Shown in pieces: positions 17,134 to 25,954 of a stretch of DNA of 31,957 bases. Each line of letters opens with the position of its first letter. Position 1 is the stretch's first letter. The stretch is from Chitinophagaceae bacterium (lineage in GTDB: Bacteria; Bacteroidota; Bacteroidia; Chitinophagales; UBA10324): the NCBI GenBank assembly GCA_023251195.1, contig JAHEZG010000005.1, positions 1-31,957 of the forward strand, in the 5' to 3' direction. A model generated the notes under the pieces. That model was given only the letters and a program-made list of their open reading frames with translations. It had not been told where the DNA came from and made no database searches. The position numbers and the translations under genes are program-made.

Positions 17134-19554
17134 ATGCTTCGAATAAAATCACTTTTAAAAATGAAAATACTTTTCTCTGTTTTGGTTTTCTGCTCAGCAA
17201 TTGTTATTGCAAACACCCATTGCATTCAGGCACAATGCACCACCGGATACTCACAAATAATAGTGAACATTACCCCCGATTCTTATCCACTCGAAACCAG
17301 TTGGGACATTCGCGATGCCGCTAATAATTTAGTAGCAAGCGGAACAACCAATAACGATACTGTATGTTATTTAACAGGTAACTGCCTGCATTTTACCATG
17401 CATGATTCATACGGAGATGGTATGTGTTGTGCCTATGGCAATGGTTCGTACCATGTTTATCTCGATGGTAATTTAGCGGCTACGGGTGGTCAGTTTACTT
17501 TCAGTGAAATTACATATATCAATTGTCCTCCGGGTTCAAGTTGCGGTTCGGCATTAATCGCTGTCGAGGCTACACCATATGTTGCTTCTGTAAATGATAC
17601 ATGGTATGAATTTTCGCCAACTGCAAATGGCATGTATGACATTACAACTTGTGGCATGAATACTTGCGATACTAAAATCTGGGTCTATGATCATTGTAAT
17701 AATCTGACATGGAATAACACAAACATTGGTACCGCTTATTACGACGATAATGGTTGCGGTTACCAGGCGCATGTTTCAGCCGCGCTTGTTGCAGGTTCAA
17801 TATATTATATCAGAATTGGTGAAGGAAGCATCGGATGCAACCAACCCATAAACTGGATAATAAATTACGGCGGACCAATTGTTGGCTGCATGGATCCACT
17901 GGCTTGTAATTATAATCCTGTTGCAACAGTTTCTGATGGCTCTTGTATTTATCCCGGCGATCCCAATTGCCCGAATGGCCCCGACCTTACTGTTGTTCAA
18001 ACTGATTTTGCCAATTCACTTTCGCTTGGAACCATTAATGCATCCAACTGCCAGGTAACTGAAGGATGTTTAACAGGTTTCGGTCAACGAACCATTGTCA
18101 ATTTTACCACACACATTCAGAATGTAGGAAATCAGGATTACTTCATTGGCAACCCGGGAAATAATCCAGGGCAATTTGTTTTTGGTTCATGTCACGGTCA
18201 CTGGCATTACCAGGGATATGCTGAATATGATTTGTACGATAATCTTGGAACCATGCTTCCGATTGGATTTAAAAATGGTTTTTGTGTTTTGGATTTAGAA
18301 TGTAACAATGGAGGAACCGCGCAATACGGTTGCGGCAACATGGGTATATCGGTGGGCTGTGGCGATATTTACAGTTCGGGTTTAGATTGTCAGTGGATTG
18401 ATATTACCGATGTTGATACCGGTGATTATGTGTTGGCGATAAAAGTAAACTGGGATCAATCGCCCGATGCAGTTGGTCATTATGAAACTGATTATGTAAA
18501 CAACTGGGCGCAGGTGTGCATTCATATTTCTGAAACCAACGGAGTGAAGAGTTTTAACACACTCGCCAATTGCAACCCGTTTGTTGATTGTGCCGGTGTG
18601 ATTTACGGAAACTCACAACCCGATTGTAATGGTGTGTGTGGTGGAAATTCAAAACGCGGCGATTTGAATTACGATACTTTGCAAACCAATACTGATGCGT
18701 TGATGTATGTAAATTATATTCTGGGCGATAGTTTAATTCCTGCACCGTGTAACGATTTGAACGGCGACATAGATATTGATGTGTACGATGCAGCACTCTT
18801 AACCGGCTGTGCAAATTATGGTGATGCCTGGCCAATGTCGGGTGGCGGAGTGCACAACTACTGCGATTTTCCAACCGGTTTAACTAACATTAATGACACC
18901 ACTACGCTCAGTATTATCGGAGCTGATTTAACCAATCATTACATTGATATCGGAATTCAAAATCACGATAACCGTGTTTTGGCTTATCAGTTTTCAATGA
19001 AAGGTTTAACCATTCAATCAGTACAAAGTTTAGTTGATCCTGTAATGTATCCAATGACACCATCCTTCTCCATTGCAAATAATTTAATTGTTGGATTGAG
19101 TTATATAGATAGCAGCATTTCAAAATCAACTCCGTTTCAGCCGCTGTGCCGCATTTATTATTCAGCCACTCAGGATACAGTTTGCATTGATTCCATTTAT
19201 TCAGTAGTGAATCAGCTTTTTCAGGAAGTTATAAATCTTAAGGGGGATGGATGCATAGCAGGAATGTTGAGCAGCTCGGCACCTTCATTAGTACAAGCAC
19301 ATTCTTCATTATCAGTATATCCGAATCCAACTTCTGGTTTAATTGAAGTATCCATTCAATTGATGAATACACAAGACGCGACAATGGAAGTGACTGATGC
19401 TTTGGGAAGAATTGTGATGCAAAATAAATTGACCAACATATTCGGAAAAACAATTTCTCTTTCATTAAAAGATTATGCTGAAGGTGTGTACTTCATAAAT
19501 CTGCATACACAAAATGAAGTGATGACCAAGCGAGTGGTACTTATTAATCAATAA
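17134..19554 (+). CDS. Secreted lysyl oxidase-domain protein with dockerin-like and T9SS sorting domains
   Basis: This 806-aa exported protein has a signal peptide; M10 at 17161 is an equally good start. N-terminal Cys-rich beta domains span about 30-250 (HDSYGDGMCCAYGNGSY), followed by a GCMDPLACNYNP module (about 252-275). A lysyl oxidase domain occupies about 283-470. It has the copper ligands H354, H356 and H358 in SCHGHWH, the lysine K380 in FKNGFCVLD, the tyrosine Y413 in DIYSSGLDCQW and the hallmark DCQWIDITDV (418-427). These match by eye human LOX HQHYH, K320 and Y355. The family oxidises primary amines such as peptidyl lysine to aldehydes, which cross-link proteins. A dockerin-like Ca-binding segment (NDLNGDIDIDVYDAALL) follows, then a beta domain, then the T9SS tail (VYPNPTSGLIEV). 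Confidence 0.88.
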   Translation: MLRIKSLLKMKILFSVLVFCSAIVIANTHCIQAQCTTGYSQIIVNITPDSYPLETSWDIRDAANNLVASGTTNNDTVCYLTGNCLHFTMHDSYGDGMCCAYGNGSYHVYLDGNLAATGGQFTFSEITYINCPPGSSCGSALIAVEATPYVASVNDTWYEFSPTANGMYDITTCGMNTCDTKIWVYDHCNNLTWNNTNIGTAYYDDNGCGYQAHVSAALVAGSIYYIRIGEGSIGCNQPINWIINYGGPIVGCMDPLACNYNPVATVSDGSCIYPGDPNCPNGPDLTVVQTDFANSLSLGTINASNCQVTEGCLTGFGQRTIVNFTTHIQNVGNQDYFIGNPGNNPGQFVFGSCHGHWHYQGYAEYDLYDNLGTMLPIGFKNGFCVLDLECNNGGTAQYGCGNMGISVGCGDIYSSGLDCQWIDITDVDTGDYVLAIKVNWDQSPDAVGHYETDYVNNWAQVCIHISETNGVKSFNTLANCNPFVDCAGVIYGNSQPDCNGVCGGNSKRGDLNYDTLQTNTDALMYVNYILGDSLIPAPCNDLNGDIDIDVYDAALLTGCANYGDAWPMSGGGVHNYCDFPTGLTNINDTTTLSIIGADLTNHYIDIGIQNHDNRVLAYQFSMKGLTIQSVQSLVDPVMYPMTPSFSIANNLIVGLSYIDSSISKSTPFQPLCRIYYSATQDTVCIDSIYSVVNQLFQEVINLKGDGCIAGMLSSSAPSLVQAHSSLSVYPNPTSGLIEVSIQLMNTQDATMEVTDALGRIVMQNKLTNIFGKTISLSLKDYAEGVYFINLHTQNEVMTKRVVLINQ

Positions 19555-19568
19555 AAAAATAAAATACT

Positions 19569-19610
19569 GAAAGCCACGATGGTTCGTTGTAACTGTCGTG
19601 GCTTTTTTTT
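19569..19610 (+). terminator. Rho-independent terminator of the lysyl oxidase gene
   Basis: AAGCCACGA pairs with TCGTGGCTT, followed directly by a run of T. It begins 15 bases after the stop codon at 19554. Confidence 0.88.
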
Positions 19611-19614
19611 GTTT

Positions 19615-19647
19615 AGAAGTTCCGCTTTTCAAAAAAGTGGAACTTCT
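19615..19647. repeat. Long inverted repeat (15-bp stem)
   Basis: AGAAGTTCCGCTTTT (19615-19629) pairs with AAAAGTGGAACTTCT (19633-19647) around a CAA loop, with a single G-T wobble. It sits just after the terminator and 66 bases before the next start codon, so it could be a second terminator, or a structured element in the leader of the TonB-like gene. Confidence 0.7.
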
Positions 19648-19712
19648 CTCGAAGATTTATTTTTACAAAATGAATTTGATTTCAGTAAATCATAAGTTCA
19701 AAAAATTAAATC

Positions 19713-20453
19713 ATGAGAAATAAATTTTTTCTTTCAGTTGTATTGCTTCTTGTTTCACAATTGAAAATAAATGCTCAACAGTTTGAAGCGCACAGCGCGC
19801 AGTACAAAGATTTTTCAAGCGGGCAAACAAAAATAGAAACCACCACTTTTGAATTTGATTCTACTTCATTCACCATGCATATGGGCGAAATGAATGTGTA
19901 CTTTGGTTTGGTGGATATGGCGATGGCAGGAGCAAACAGAAACTACCGATTACTGGATAGGAATGACGATACAGTTTATGTCACCTTTAATCCGCGGTCA
20001 AAGTTTATAGATTACCGTTTGAAAACATACTACCTGCGATACATTTTGGATAAAGTAAAAGAAATAAAACCTGAAGTGATTGACACCTCGCCACCGAAAC
20101 TGGATTCGCTGGGAAATGAAATAATAATAGAAGACACCACCATTTATGAAGAGGCCGATGTGATGCCTGAGTTTCCAGGGGGCAAAGGAGAGATGGTTGC
20201 ATTTTTTACAAAGAACATTCACTACCCGAAAGAAGCAGAAAAAAATAAAACGAAAGGATTTGTTAAGTTGATGGCAGTAATTGAAAAAGACGGAACACTC
20301 ACAAATATTTTAGTAATGAATGATATTGGTTCAGGTTGTGGAGCCGAAGCTGTGCGAGTTGTAAAAACGATGCCCGCATGGAATCCGGGAGAGAACAAGG
20401 GCGAATCTGTTCGCGTTCGTGTTGAGATGATGGTTGGGTTTATGCCAAAGTAA
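19713..20453 (+). CDS. Exported TonB C-terminal-domain protein
   Basis: The 246-aa protein has a signal-like N-terminus (FFLSVVLLLVSQLKINAQ) and a central region of mixed strands. A TonB C-terminal domain occupies about 150-246 (PEFPGGKGEMVAFFTKNIHY, GFVKLMAVIEKDGTLTN, AVRVVKTMPAWNPGENKGE). The usual membrane anchor and Pro-rich linker of an energy-transducing TonB are missing, so it is more likely a periplasmic TonB-C protein of the kind abundant in Bacteroidota than a true TonB. Its stop codon is 13 bases from that of the convergent phosphatase gene. Confidence 0.85.
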   Translation: MRNKFFLSVVLLLVSQLKINAQQFEAHSAQYKDFSSGQTKIETTTFEFDSTSFTMHMGEMNVYFGLVDMAMAGANRNYRLLDRNDDTVYVTFNPRSKFIDYRLKTYYLRYILDKVKEIKPEVIDTSPPKLDSLGNEIIIEDTTIYEEADVMPEFPGGKGEMVAFFTKNIHYPKEAEKNKTKGFVKLMAVIEKDGTLTNILVMNDIGSGCGAEAVRVVKTMPAWNPGENKGESVRVRVEMMVGFMPK

Positions 20454-20466
20454 AGATGAAGTTCAA

Positions 20467-21732
20467 TTATATTTTTATTCCAATTACCAAAACATCATCC
20501 ACCTGTTCATTTGCTCCTTTCCAATTGTTAAAGAATTGCTGCAAGGAATTTTTTTGTTCTGTCATGTTTAATTGCTGAATAGATAAAAGCAATTCTTTAA
20601 ATTTTGCGGTCATTATCTTTTTAAAATTTTCGCCACCAAACTGATCGGCATATCCATCAGTAGAAAAATAAATTGCATCGTTTGGTTTTATTTCTAATAA
20701 ATGATTGGTGTAATTCACTGTACGAAGAATCTGCGTGCCACCAATGGGAAACTTATCGGCTTTAATAATTTCCATTTCATTATTCCGGATGAACCACAAT
20801 GGGCGGTTTGCGCCGGCGTATTCCATTTTGTTTTCTTTTAAATTGAATGAACAAATGGATACATCCATCCCATCATTTGATTCGCTTTCGGTTTGTCGCA
20901 AAGATTCTATAACTGCTACATGTAACTGATCTAAAATAACAGATGGTTGAGTAATTCTTTTTTCAATAATTATTCTGTTCAGCAATGAACTGCCAATCAT
21001 GCTCATGAATGCACCTGCAACGCCATGCCCCGTGCAATCGGCGGCAACAATTATTGCGCAATCATCTTTTAAAAAGAAAGCATAAAAATCTCCGCTCACA
21101 ATATCTTTAGGTAGAAATAAAATAAAGGAATCACTGAATACTGAAGCAATTTTATTTACATCAGGAAGAATGGCATTCTGAATCCGTTGTGCATAAACAA
21201 TGCTGTCGGTTATCTCCTTGTTTTTCAGTTCAAGTTCTTTTGATTTATTGTTTAATTCCATCGTGCGTTCATCCACCAATCGGAGCAATTCCTGCTCACG
21301 CGATTTTAAAATATTAACAGTGTTATTGTTTTGTTCGCGCAACCGTTTTATGAGCAGCGAAATAATTTTATTATAAATCTCCGGATGCTGTTTCAGCAGT
21401 TTTACAAAAATTTCGCGACTGATTCCAATCAACTCCACATCATCCAAAGCTGAAACCGACATGGAACGAGGTGCCGAATCAAATAAAAAGAACTCTCCGA
21501 AATAAGTTCCGGATTCAACGGTGGCAAGTATGTGATCCTTGTCATGAATTTTTGCTTTGCCCGAAACCAGCACAAACATTTTATCACCCGATTCGCCCTT
21601 CGTGATTATCAAATCATCTTTATGAAATGAATGAATAGTGAGTTCAGGAATAATTTCTTTCAGCATATCCATTGAAACCAAACTGAAAATATCAGTTTGA
21701 TGAAGTATGCCGGCTAAATAGTCTGTTGTCAT
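20467..21732 (-). CDS. Cyclic-nucleotide-binding SpoIIE/PP2C-type protein phosphatase (SiaA-like output)
   Basis: I prefer the ATG at 21732 (MTTDYLAGILHQ, 421 aa) to the frame from 21774. Residues about 15-130 form a cNMP-binding domain with an intact-looking phosphate-binding cassette (YFGEFFLFDSAPRSMSV: Gly-Glu and Arg present). A coiled coil follows (about 140-185), then a PP2C/SpoIIE phosphatase with metal-binding motifs: SGDF, AADCTGHGVAGAFMSM, STDGYADQFGG and QVDDVLVIGI. Such enzymes remove phosphate from Ser/Thr of regulatory proteins. The gene diverges from the SiaB- and SiaC-like genes, as expected if it dephosphorylates the SiaC homologue. Unlike Pseudomonas SiaA it has no membrane sensor; a cyclic nucleotide would be the input. 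Confidence 0.87.
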   Translation of the reverse strand: MTTDYLAGILHQTDIFSLVSMDMLKEIIPELTIHSFHKDDLIITKGESGDKMFVLVSGKAKIHDKDHILATVESGTYFGEFFLFDSAPRSMSVSALDDVELIGISREIFVKLLKQHPEIYNKIISLLIKRLREQNNNTVNILKSREQELLRLVDERTMELNNKSKELELKNKEITDSIVYAQRIQNAILPDVNKIASVFSDSFILFLPKDIVSGDFYAFFLKDDCAIIVAADCTGHGVAGAFMSMIGSSLLNRIIIEKRITQPSVILDQLHVAVIESLRQTESESNDGMDVSICSFNLKENKMEYAGANRPLWFIRNNEMEIIKADKFPIGGTQILRTVNYTNHLLEIKPNDAIYFSTDGYADQFGGENFKKIMTAKFKELLLSIQQLNMTEQKNSLQQFFNNWKGANEQVDDVLVIGIKI

Positions 21733-21849
21733 TTTCGTGTGCAATATATTTATTGGAACGCAAACTGTTTTCAATCCGTAATAATCTTTACTGCGGAATT
21801 TGTATTGATAAAAACTATTTCAGGAAAATAAATGAATGACAGATTTATT

Positions 21850-21857
21850 TACATTTG
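21850..21857 (+). promoter_or_regulatory. Bacteroidota-type -7 box (TACATTTG)
   Basis: This is an exact TAnnTTTG match, 19 bases before the TTG start codon of the SiaB-like gene. It is identical to the box before the GH3 gene. Confidence 0.45.
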
Positions 21858-21876
21858 AAAAATTAAAACACTGTAA

Positions 21877-22440
21877 TTGCAATCGGTAATTGATATCAAT
21901 ACTTTTTATGCTGAAATGGAAAAGGATGATGTAATCCTTTCTTACAAAGGTGATATCACACAAGAGTTGTTGTCTGCAATTTACCCAATTATTGAAGCGC
22001 GACTGGAAAGGGAAGTGGAAGATTCAAAACGCCGAAAGAAAGTATTTCATGTATTGGTTGAATGCTTGCAAAATGTATTTCATCACATGGAATCATTCAA
22101 AAGCAATACTTCTGTTGGAATAGAAAAAGTAAATGTTGGGGGACTTTTTATGATGGCAAGAGGAGAAGAAAATTCATACAGGGTATTTACCGGAAATTTT
22201 ATTTTGAATGAAAAGCTTGAAGTTTTGAAACAACGAATTGATAAAGTGAATTCGATGAATGCACAGGAACTGAAAGCATATTATCTAGGAAGTTTAAGCA
22301 CCTCAGAATTATCAGATAAGGGTGGAGCGGGATTAGGAATCATTGACATGGCGCGCAAATCAGAAAACAAATTGGAATATCAGTTTCATCCGCTCACTGA
22401 TATTTATTCCTTTTTTACACTGGCAGTTAAAATTAATTGA
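21877..22440 (+). CDS. SiaB-family protein kinase (DUF6272)
   Basis: The 187-aa protein is a compact HATPase-like kinase. The N-box is ECLQN (E62, N66) and the Gly-rich ATP lid is GGAGLGIIDMAR (149-160). The opening DVILSYKGDITQELL is characteristic of SiaB-like DUF6272 proteins, which phosphorylate a SiaC partner. The start is TTG at 21877; the next in-frame ATG (21916) would remove 13 residues of the N-terminal helix that relatives keep. The SiaC-like gene starts 15 bp downstream, so the kinase and its substrate are almost certainly one transcript. Confidence 0.83.
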   Translation: MQSVIDINTFYAEMEKDDVILSYKGDITQELLSAIYPIIEARLEREVEDSKRRKKVFHVLVECLQNVFHHMESFKSNTSVGIEKVNVGGLFMMARGEENSYRVFTGNFILNEKLEVLKQRIDKVNSMNAQELKAYYLGSLSTSELSDKGGAGLGIIDMARKSENKLEYQFHPLTDIYSFFTLAVKIN

Positions 22441-22455
22441 TTAAAAAAAATTGTT

Positions 22456-22836
22456 ATGGCAGAAAATTTAATTATTGACGGATCAAACAAAACACCAACC
22501 ATTAAACTTTATTTCGAAACAGGTTCTATAGAAATTTCGGGTAAATCAATTCCGGAAAACTCCATTGGTTTTTATCAACCGGTTTATAGTTGGATAGATA
22601 CTTATGCTGCAAAGCCATCATCCAAAACCGAAATAAAAATTCAACTGGAATATTTTAACACCAGTTCATCTAAATGCTTGCTTGATATTTTCAGGAAGTT
22701 TGAAGCCATTAAGAAATCCGGCAAAAGTGATATTGAAGTGTTGTGGCATTACGAAGCCGATGACGAAGACATGATGGAAGCCGGTGATGATTATAATTCG
22801 CTGGTGGATTTAACTTTCAGGTTGATAAAAATATAA
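22456..22836 (+). CDS. SiaC-family regulatory phosphoprotein (DUF1987)
   Basis: The 126-aa protein fits DUF1987/SiaC in length and in sequence: PTIKLYFETGSIEISGKSIP, then FYQPVYSWIDTYA, then IQLEYFNTSSSKCLLDIF. The likely phosphorylation site is T69 in YFNTSSSK, which by eye corresponds to Thr68 of Pseudomonas aeruginosa SiaC. In that system unphosphorylated SiaC binds and activates the diguanylate cyclase SiaD. No GGDEF protein is in this window, so the target here is unknown. It ends 4 bases from the stop of the convergent ABC transporter gene. Confidence 0.87.
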   Translation: MAENLIIDGSNKTPTIKLYFETGSIEISGKSIPENSIGFYQPVYSWIDTYAAKPSSKTEIKIQLEYFNTSSSKCLLDIFRKFEAIKKSGKSDIEVLWHYEADDEDMMEAGDDYNSLVDLTFRLIKI

Positions 22837-22840
22837 ATCC

Positions 22841-25800
22841 TTATCGCTCCAGTATTTTCCGAAGCCAATCGAAATACAAAGTGATATAAAGTACAATGGT
22901 CATTAACCAAAGTACAATTAAGTTAAACCAGAAAGTATCCATCTCCATTCCGAAAAAAGATTTTTTATAAGAAAAGAATGGAGCCGATAACATTCCTTTT
23001 GATGAAGCATTGTAAAACACAGGTTCAAACCGGCGGATGATTTTATTTTCTGCAATTAATATTTTCGGTGTGCCCATTGTGTTTTTTACATACTCTTCCA
23101 GTTTGTCGTTGTAGTGTTTTTCTTTAAACTCAACAAACAATTGATCATCTCCCATTTTCTGAATTTGTGCATCAAGCAGTTGTTGCTTATGGTCGCTTGC
23201 ATTGTTGTATTCCTTTATTAAATATTTATTCGTGCTGTCCATATTGCGGTTGCACAGATTAAAAAATTCAGGATTGGTTGCCATATCTAATTTCCCAAGC
23301 ATCACCATATTTATTTTTGGAAATTCATTTTGCAATTCAGTAAATTCATTTTTTATAAATGAAGAAATTAATTTCATCGAATCATTTGTTGAATGATGTG
23401 AGTGAACAAACATCTCAGCATTTCGCAATTGAGTTTGCATAACTCCCGGCCACCAGTCTTTCCGGTAAGTGGCGTTGCTCATTATTTTATCATACTCAAA
23501 ATAGGGTTTCTCGTAATCGTTATTTTTAAACTGGTCAACCGCTAAAGCTTCAAATGCCCAGCGCGATGCCATGATATTTCCAATGAACGGAACTTTTGAT
23601 TGACTGCTAACCGCAGGACTTAAATCTTCAAACTTAACCATCACACCGCTCAGCATAATTTGAGGGATCACTAAAAAAGGAATTAAAATATAAACTGCCA
23701 CGCGTGTTTTTAACCCCGAAGAAATATTTAAGCCGAGCACATTGGCAAAACACGAAACAGAAAAAAGAACCAACCAGTAATCGAAAAATAAATTAGATAC
23801 ACCTAAAATTAAATTACCGACTGATAAAAACAGAACTGTTTGTAAAGCAGAAACAATAAACAAAAATGAAATTTTTGAAAACAGGTAGCTGCTTCGGCTC
23901 AATCGTAAAAACGATTCGCGCTTCAATATTTTTTTATCGTGAATAATTTCTTCGGCACTAACAATTAATCCGAGAAACAAAGCAACGATGGCACAGATGA
24001 AAATGTAAACCGGAATGTTCGGATTATTTCCGAATCGGTATTCCTCACCCGGAGCATGTGCCCGAAGTGCCACTGCCAGAATCATGGCGAGCAGCGGACC
24101 TTCTATTAATGTGATGGCTAAGTATTGCCGGTTATTAATTTTTGCTAAAAAATTCCGTTTGAAATAAACAAGGTATTGAATGAATGCATTAGAAACTTTT
24201 GAAACAGGAGAAGCAATTTGCGCATAAATACTTTTTTTGCCGGCTTCCGGTTTAACAAAATTTTCATTGAACAACCGATACCATTCTGCTGAAGAAATTT
24301 TTCGTTCGCTGGTTGATCGGCCGTATTCATCTACTGTTTTTGATTCAATGATTCTGAAATTTTCTTCAGGATTGATGTTGCCGCATTCCACACACTCGCT
24401 GTTATCGAAATCAACAAAATTCATTTGTTGTTTAAAGTAGGAGAGGGAATCAACAGGATTGCCATAGAAAATCGGATAGCCACCGGTATCCAACAACAAT
24501 AATTTATCGAACAATTTAAAAATATCTGATGATGGTTGATGTATTACCACGAACACCAACTTGCCTGAAAGCGAAAGTTGTTTTAACAAATCCATTACAT
24601 TCTCTGCATCGTTTGATGAGAGGCCTGATGTAGGTTCATCAACAAATAAAATTTCCGGCTGGCGAATTAATTCCAGTGCAATGTTCAAGCGCTTGCGTTG
24701 CCCGCCACTTATATATTTGTTCAGCGGATCACCAACAGTTAAATCTTTCGATTCAAAAAGTCCGAGTGAAATCAGGCAGTCATTTACTTTCTGTTCTATT
24801 TCTTCGTTGCTCAGTTTTCCGAAATAAAGTTTGGCGCTGAAAAATAAATTCTGAAAAACAGTCAACTCTTCAATCAATAAATCATCCTGCGGAATATTTC
24901 CGATCCATACATGCAGGTTGTTTTTATCAGAATGTAAATCAGTTCCGTTTATTAAAATATTTCCCTTGGTTGGTTTTATACTTCCATTTAACAAAGTAAG
25001 CAGCGTGGTTTTTCCGGCACCACTGTTTCCCATTATGCTTACCAGATTTCCGGATGATGCAGAGAAAGTTAAATCGTGTAAACCAATTTTATTATTCCGG
25101 AAAGAGTAACCCAGTTCTTTAACTTCAAACAAAATTTGTTTTGAAATATCGCTGCCGATAAACTGATGCAATATGTCGTTGTAAAAAACAGAATTGAGTT
25201 TGCTGCCACGAATAACAGAACCTTGTTCAAACACATCCACCACACCAACCGCATTCGGAACAATTGCCCTGCCATTTAAAAACAACTGATCGCTACCGTT
25301 GTATCGGAAAACAAAAAAGTTCAATTCTTTAAAAAAGAGAAAAAGTATTTCACCTGATAAATTTTCTTTCTGAATGTGAAATGATTGATCAGGCGATGTT
25401 TCATTTTTATCAATATGTAAAAACAGATTTTCAGAATGCGGAAGTTTTTCTAACGAAACTCCGGTTAGGTACAAACAATTATCGTAACTGATTTCGTCAA
25501 TGGAAAATACTTCGGCAACTGTTTTTAAAAATTCAAGGTGCTGTTCATTTATTTCAAGTGCGGAAGCTTTTACATATTCAAGCAACCGGATTAATACTAT
25601 GATTTTTTGTTTGCGATCAAGCTCCTTGTTAATGTCGGTACATATTCTTAAAACTTTAACCGAGTTAACCGAAATCCGTTTTCTGTTTTTTCCTTCCTCC
25701 GATTTTCCACTGAGCTGTTCTAAAAAAGTATCGAAGGTTAAAAGATACTGCTGAACAAAATTGGCGCTGAGTTGTCGTTTTAAAAACCGCTCAACAATAT

Positions 25801-25882
25801 CGCGGCCCTTTGTTCCAACTTCTTCTCTGTTTGCAACAATAGCAAACAACTGCATTAAGGCTTTTAAAATCTTATCGCTCAT
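22841..25882 (-). CDS. ABCG-like transporter with TerB-like and FHA-like N-terminal regions
   Basis: The 1013-aa protein fuses regulatory, ATPase and permease parts. Residues about 1-130 are helical and TerB-like, and 150-240 look FHA-like (LFLNGRAI, GSVIRGSKLNSVFYNDI). The ABC ATPase (250-475) has Walker A GNSGAGKT (285-292), Q332, signature SGGQ (392-395), Walker B ILFVDE (411-416) and H448. A CVECG motif follows. The permease has about six helices, with a long hydrophilic insert of roughly 200 residues before the last. This nucleotide-binding-domain-first order is that of ABCG exporters, which work as dimers. Cargo is unknown. The helical lipoprotein gene lies 72 bp upstream on the same strand, and the Sia-like pair converges on its 3' end. 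Confidence 0.88.
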   Translation of the reverse strand: MSDKILKALMQLFAIVANREEVGTKGRDIVERFLKRQLSANFVQQYLLTFDTFLEQLSGKSEEGKNRKRISVNSVKVLRICTDINKELDRKQKIIVLIRLLEYVKASALEINEQHLEFLKTVAEVFSIDEISYDNCLYLTGVSLEKLPHSENLFLHIDKNETSPDQSFHIQKENLSGEILFLFFKELNFFVFRYNGSDQLFLNGRAIVPNAVGVVDVFEQGSVIRGSKLNSVFYNDILHQFIGSDISKQILFEVKELGYSFRNNKIGLHDLTFSASSGNLVSIMGNSGAGKTTLLTLLNGSIKPTKGNILINGTDLHSDKNNLHVWIGNIPQDDLLIEELTVFQNLFFSAKLYFGKLSNEEIEQKVNDCLISLGLFESKDLTVGDPLNKYISGGQRKRLNIALELIRQPEILFVDEPTSGLSSNDAENVMDLLKQLSLSGKLVFVVIHQPSSDIFKLFDKLLLLDTGGYPIFYGNPVDSLSYFKQQMNFVDFDNSECVECGNINPEENFRIIESKTVDEYGRSTSERKISSAEWYRLFNENFVKPEAGKKSIYAQIASPVSKVSNAFIQYLVYFKRNFLAKINNRQYLAITLIEGPLLAMILAVALRAHAPGEEYRFGNNPNIPVYIFICAIVALFLGLIVSAEEIIHDKKILKRESFLRLSRSSYLFSKISFLFIVSALQTVLFLSVGNLILGVSNLFFDYWLVLFSVSCFANVLGLNISSGLKTRVAVYILIPFLVIPQIMLSGVMVKFEDLSPAVSSQSKVPFIGNIMASRWAFEALAVDQFKNNDYEKPYFEYDKIMSNATYRKDWWPGVMQTQLRNAEMFVHSHHSTNDSMKLISSFIKNEFTELQNEFPKINMVMLGKLDMATNPEFFNLCNRNMDSTNKYLIKEYNNASDHKQQLLDAQIQKMGDDQLFVEFKEKHYNDKLEEYVKNTMGTPKILIAENKIIRRFEPVFYNASSKGMLSAPFFSYKKSFFGMEMDTFWFNLIVLWLMTIVLYITLYFDWLRKILER

Positions 25883-25954
25883 TGTTGCTGACTGTTAAAA
25901 GTTGAGCCTGAGAGCTCAGATAAAATGTAATTTCTGATTGGCGCTTTGCTCAAA

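Noticed and set aside
18554..18874. 106-codon minus-strand frame rich in His and Arg
   Set aside because: Antisense to the lysyl oxidase gene; its composition reflects the Asp/Asn codons of the sense strand.
19713..20453. True energy-transducing TonB
   Set aside because: It has a cleavable-type signal and no membrane anchor or Pro-rich spacer; only the C-terminal domain matches.
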